From NCBI GenBank assembly GCA_045808425.1, contig JBJMFM010000169.1, positions 1 to 6,939 on the forward strand: a stretch of DNA of 6,939 bases. The letters run 5' to 3'. Below, one piece after another: positions 5,764 to 6,939 of this stretch. The notes under the pieces were generated by a model, which had not been told where the DNA came from, did not search any database, and worked only from the letters and a program-made list of their open reading frames with translations. Positions within the stretch are counted from its first letter, which is position 1, and every line of letters begins with the position of its first letter. The DNA is from JAFAQB01 sp045808425. GTDB lineage: Archaea; Thermoproteota; Nitrososphaeria; Nitrososphaerales; Nitrososphaeraceae. The position numbers and the translations under genes were made by a program.

Positions 5764-5801
5764 CGGTAGTGCAGTGGATTCGCCTTGCAACTTTCTATCT
5801 A

Positions 5802-6401
5802 TTACAATCTTGTCATCACAACAAATAATGCCTTTGGAAATGGATCTAGAGTTCCTTGATAAACTGTTTCTTTTATACTGTCTATTCTGAAGTATTTGCT
5901 AAACAAATCTCTTATCTCCTTTTGTGAAAACTTGTATGGACCTTCTTGCCTAGGTTCTTTGTTACTAAAGCACTTCAAGAACAATGTCCCACTATCTTTC
6001 AATATTTGTTTTATTTTGGTTATGTATCTTTGTCTGTCTGCTGGTAAGAGAACATGAAAACAACCTCGATCAAAGATATAGTCAAATTCATTCTCTTTAA
6101 GCTTGGAATTTAGGATATCGTCTACTATAAAATTAACATTTTTCTGATTAGCATAAACATTTCCTGCTCTATTAACTGCTGATTCAGATAAATCAGAACC
6201 TATAACATTAAAGCCTCTTTTAGCAAGCAATACAGCTTGTGTAGCTGGACCAGTACCAAGGTCAAGGAATTTACCGCTGCTAATCTTTCTACGATTTAAT
6301 TCTTCTTCTAAATCATAATCAAGGTTTTGATTATACCATGGCATAGTCTCTACCTTTTGACTTTTGTATAATGTCTCCCAATCGGGAAAGTCTTTAGACA
6401 A
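5802..6401 (-). CDS. Class I SAM-dependent methyltransferase
   Basis: A 199-residue single-domain methyltransferase. The N-terminal DWETLYKSQKVETMPWYN (7-24) matches the W-x2-LY...PWY opening of TehB/thiopurine-methyltransferase-like families. Motif I, the SAM-binding Gly loop, is FLDLGTGPATQA (45-56). The acidic residue closing strand 2 is Asp70 (VIGSD). VDD at 93-95 is the likely adenine-contact region. FDYIFDRGCFHVL at 106-118 is the motif IV/post-IV region and is strongly diagnostic of this subgroup. LKDSGTLFLKCFS at 134-146 is motif VI-like. The substrate cannot be deduced; small thiols, oxyanions or metabolites are possible. There is no membrane segment. The start is TTG at 6401, immediately after an in-frame TAG (6402-6404); the next Met (residue 20) would remove conserved sequence. 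A TATA box centred about 30 bases upstream fits a leaderless TTG start. It appears to be a monocistronic unit. Confidence 0.9.
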   Translation of the reverse strand: MSKDFPDWETLYKSQKVETMPWYNQNLDYDLEEELNRRKISSGKFLDLGTGPATQAVLLAKRGFNVIGSDLSESAVNRAGNVYANQKNVNFIVDDILNSKLKENEFDYIFDRGCFHVLLPADRQRYITKIKQILKDSGTLFLKCFSNKEPRQEGPYKFSQKEIRDLFSKYFRIDSIKETVYQGTLDPFPKALFVVMTRL

Positions 6402-6420
6402 CTATGAATAGCTGGAGCCT

Positions 6421-6442
6421 CTAAAGTATATTATAACTTTAG
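6421..6442 (-). promoter_or_regulatory. Methyltransferase TATA box inside a perfect inverted repeat
   Basis: CTAAAGT (6421-6427) and ACTTTAG (6436-6442) are perfect 7-base inverted arms around ATATTATA. The minus strand thus carries TTATAATATA about 30 bases before the TTG at 6401, the right place for a TATA box of a leaderless transcript. The symmetric arms look like an operator for a dimeric regulator that would block TBP binding. An outer pair, GAGCCT (6415-6420) and AGGCTC (6458-6463), is also inverted. Confidence 0.5.
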
Positions 6443-6524
6443 CAGATTTTTGTTTGTAGGCTCTAGAAGGTGCATTGGTTGATTTACCATGTCTATATCA
6501 TAGAAGAATCTACTAGTATGTGCC

Positions 6525-6592
6525 ACTACATGTTCGGAAAGAAATTTTGATTTCCCCCACCATGTAGTTGGCGACTACATACTACATGTTCG
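6525..6592. repeat. ACTACATG direct and inverted repeat cluster
   Basis: ACTACATGTTCG at 6525-6536 is repeated exactly at 6581-6592. The inverse CATGTAGT lies at 6561-6568, and a further ACTACAT at 6574-6580 abuts the second copy. The central ATGTAGT-TGGCG-ACTACAT can form a 7-base-pair hairpin. Spaced copies of one motif in both directions suggest binding sites for a regulator. Confidence 0.6.
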
Positions 6593-6804
6593 TGATGCTT
6601 TTCTCCCTAATCTCCTTCCACCGTGTCAAAATAGTTGCTAATTTGATCCATTTGACTTTTATTATCATAACTTTTTCATCTCTAGAATACTCAGCGTTCT
6701 AATGCTTTGAGGTTAGGTACCTCCCCGATTTTTGGTAGGAAAGATGAGCAACAACTATACCATCATACACTACAACGAATTGAAAATTCGGGGACGCAAA
6801 TTGC

Positions 6805-6821
6805 CATGATTCAGAATCATG
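6805..6821. promoter_or_regulatory. Perfect 17-base palindrome, candidate operator
   Basis: CATGATTC-A-GAATCATG has 8-base arms around one base. It lies 25 bases before the ATG at 6847 and 82 bases before the GTG at 6904, so it may control the gene entering at the right edge. Winged-helix dimers typically bind symmetric sites of this size; the regulator is unknown. Confidence 0.45.
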
Positions 6822-6846
6822 ATTTAGAAAGAAAACACTTATAGCT

Positions 6847-6939
6847 ATGTATGAATTAGTACTAGTATGTTTAGTACTACTAACGGAAAAGAGAAGAAAT
6901 AACGTGAAGTATAGATGTGACCATTGTGACGAATACCAT
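6847..6939 (+). CDS. Partial CDS of a Cys-x2-Cys (zinc-finger-like) protein, cut by right edge
   Basis: A frame open to the right edge contains MKYRCDHCDEYH when read from a GTG at 6904. The CDHC pair resembles the first knuckle of small archaeal zinc-ribbon or zinc-finger proteins, which often start just this way. An in-frame ATG at 6847 would add a hydrophobic stretch (MYELVLVCLVLLTEKRR), giving a membrane-anchored form. I favour GTG because such proteins usually begin near the first Cys, but the listed range covers both options. Purine-rich GAGAAGAAAT lies before the GTG. Only 12-31 codons are visible, so family and function are unknown. Confidence 0.4.
   Translation, partial: MYELVLVCLVLLTEKRRNNVKYRCDHCDEYH

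Larger units (their letters stand above)
5605..5801. other. AT-rich intergenic stretch
   Basis: This lies between the possible small gene and the 3' end of the methyltransferase gene. It holds the two TATA-like boxes (5605-5612 and 5753-5763) and only very short frames (the longest plausible reads about ten codons from 5729). No tRNA or other RNA gene is recognisable. Confidence 0.5.
6443..6846. other. Non-coding stretch rich in inverted and direct repeats
   Basis: I find no gene or tRNA here. Stem-forming pairs include ATGTAGT/ACTACAT (6562-6580, loop 5), TAGAA/TTCTA (6683-6701), GAGGT/ACCTC (6709-6723), a long-range CCCCGATTTTT/AAAATTCGGGG pair (6723-6733 and 6783-6793, one mismatch) and a 17-base palindrome (6805-6821). 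The 12-mer ACTACATGTTCG occurs twice (6525-6536 and 6581-6592). It may be a divergent regulatory region, a structured RNA or mobile-element debris. Confidence 0.45.

Noticed and set aside
6525..6592. Possible CRISPR remnant from two identical 12-mers
   Set aside because: The copies are too short and only two, with an inverted copy between them, unlike a CRISPR repeat.
6443..6846. tRNA or C/D box sRNA
   Set aside because: There is no T-loop GTTCRANNC with a matching acceptor stem, and RTGATG-like strings lack paired D boxes at suitable spacing.

Overview
The window looks like chromosomal DNA from an AT-rich ammonia-oxidising archaeon of the Nitrososphaerales (Nitrososphaerota, formerly Thaumarchaeota), perhaps close to Nitrosocosmicus. 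The clues are soluble histidine kinases with the H-box form HELRTPIQPI, archaeal TATA-like boxes about 30 bases ahead of leaderless GTG or TTG starts, mostly absent Shine-Dalgarno sites, and a fragment resembling small primase-like proteins I remember from this group. The placement is inferred from memory of protein families, not from a database search.

Layout, left to right. Bases 1-725 (minus) hold the N-terminal part of a membrane-anchored or secreted TPR protein that runs off the left edge. A 371-base gap follows. At 1097-1498 (plus) is a small protein of unknown function. At 1767-3470 (plus) is a 567-residue soluble histidine kinase with a large N-terminal alpha/beta sensor region. Facing it on the minus strand are a truncated primase-like N-terminal fragment (3430-3735), a 181-residue acidic protein with a winged-helix-like C-terminus (3812-4357), and a second soluble kinase (4412-5440) whose only N-terminal feature is a repetitive coiled coil. 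Upstream of that kinase are a strong Shine-Dalgarno site, two near-consensus TATA boxes and a possible 42-residue small gene on the plus strand. At 5802-6401 (minus) is a class I SAM-dependent methyltransferase with a TTG start and a TATA box lying inside an inverted repeat. The last 540 bases are mostly non-coding and rich in inverted and direct repeats. A partial gene encoding a Cys-x2-Cys protein begins at the right edge.

How the parts relate. The two kinases are paralogues in their catalytic halves, lie tail to tail, and have no response regulator between or next to them, so their partners must be encoded elsewhere or be shared. The primase-like fragment stops matching its expected family at the stop codon of the first kinase, just before the expected catalytic Asp motif, which points to an old rearrangement. 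The 181-residue gene follows the second kinase in the same frame with a 54-base gap and is probably co-transcribed with it. The TPR protein, the small hypothetical protein and the methyltransferase appear to be separate units. No complete new defence or mobile system is evident; the more interesting items are the rearrangement scar, the kinase sensor designs and the operator-like repeats.
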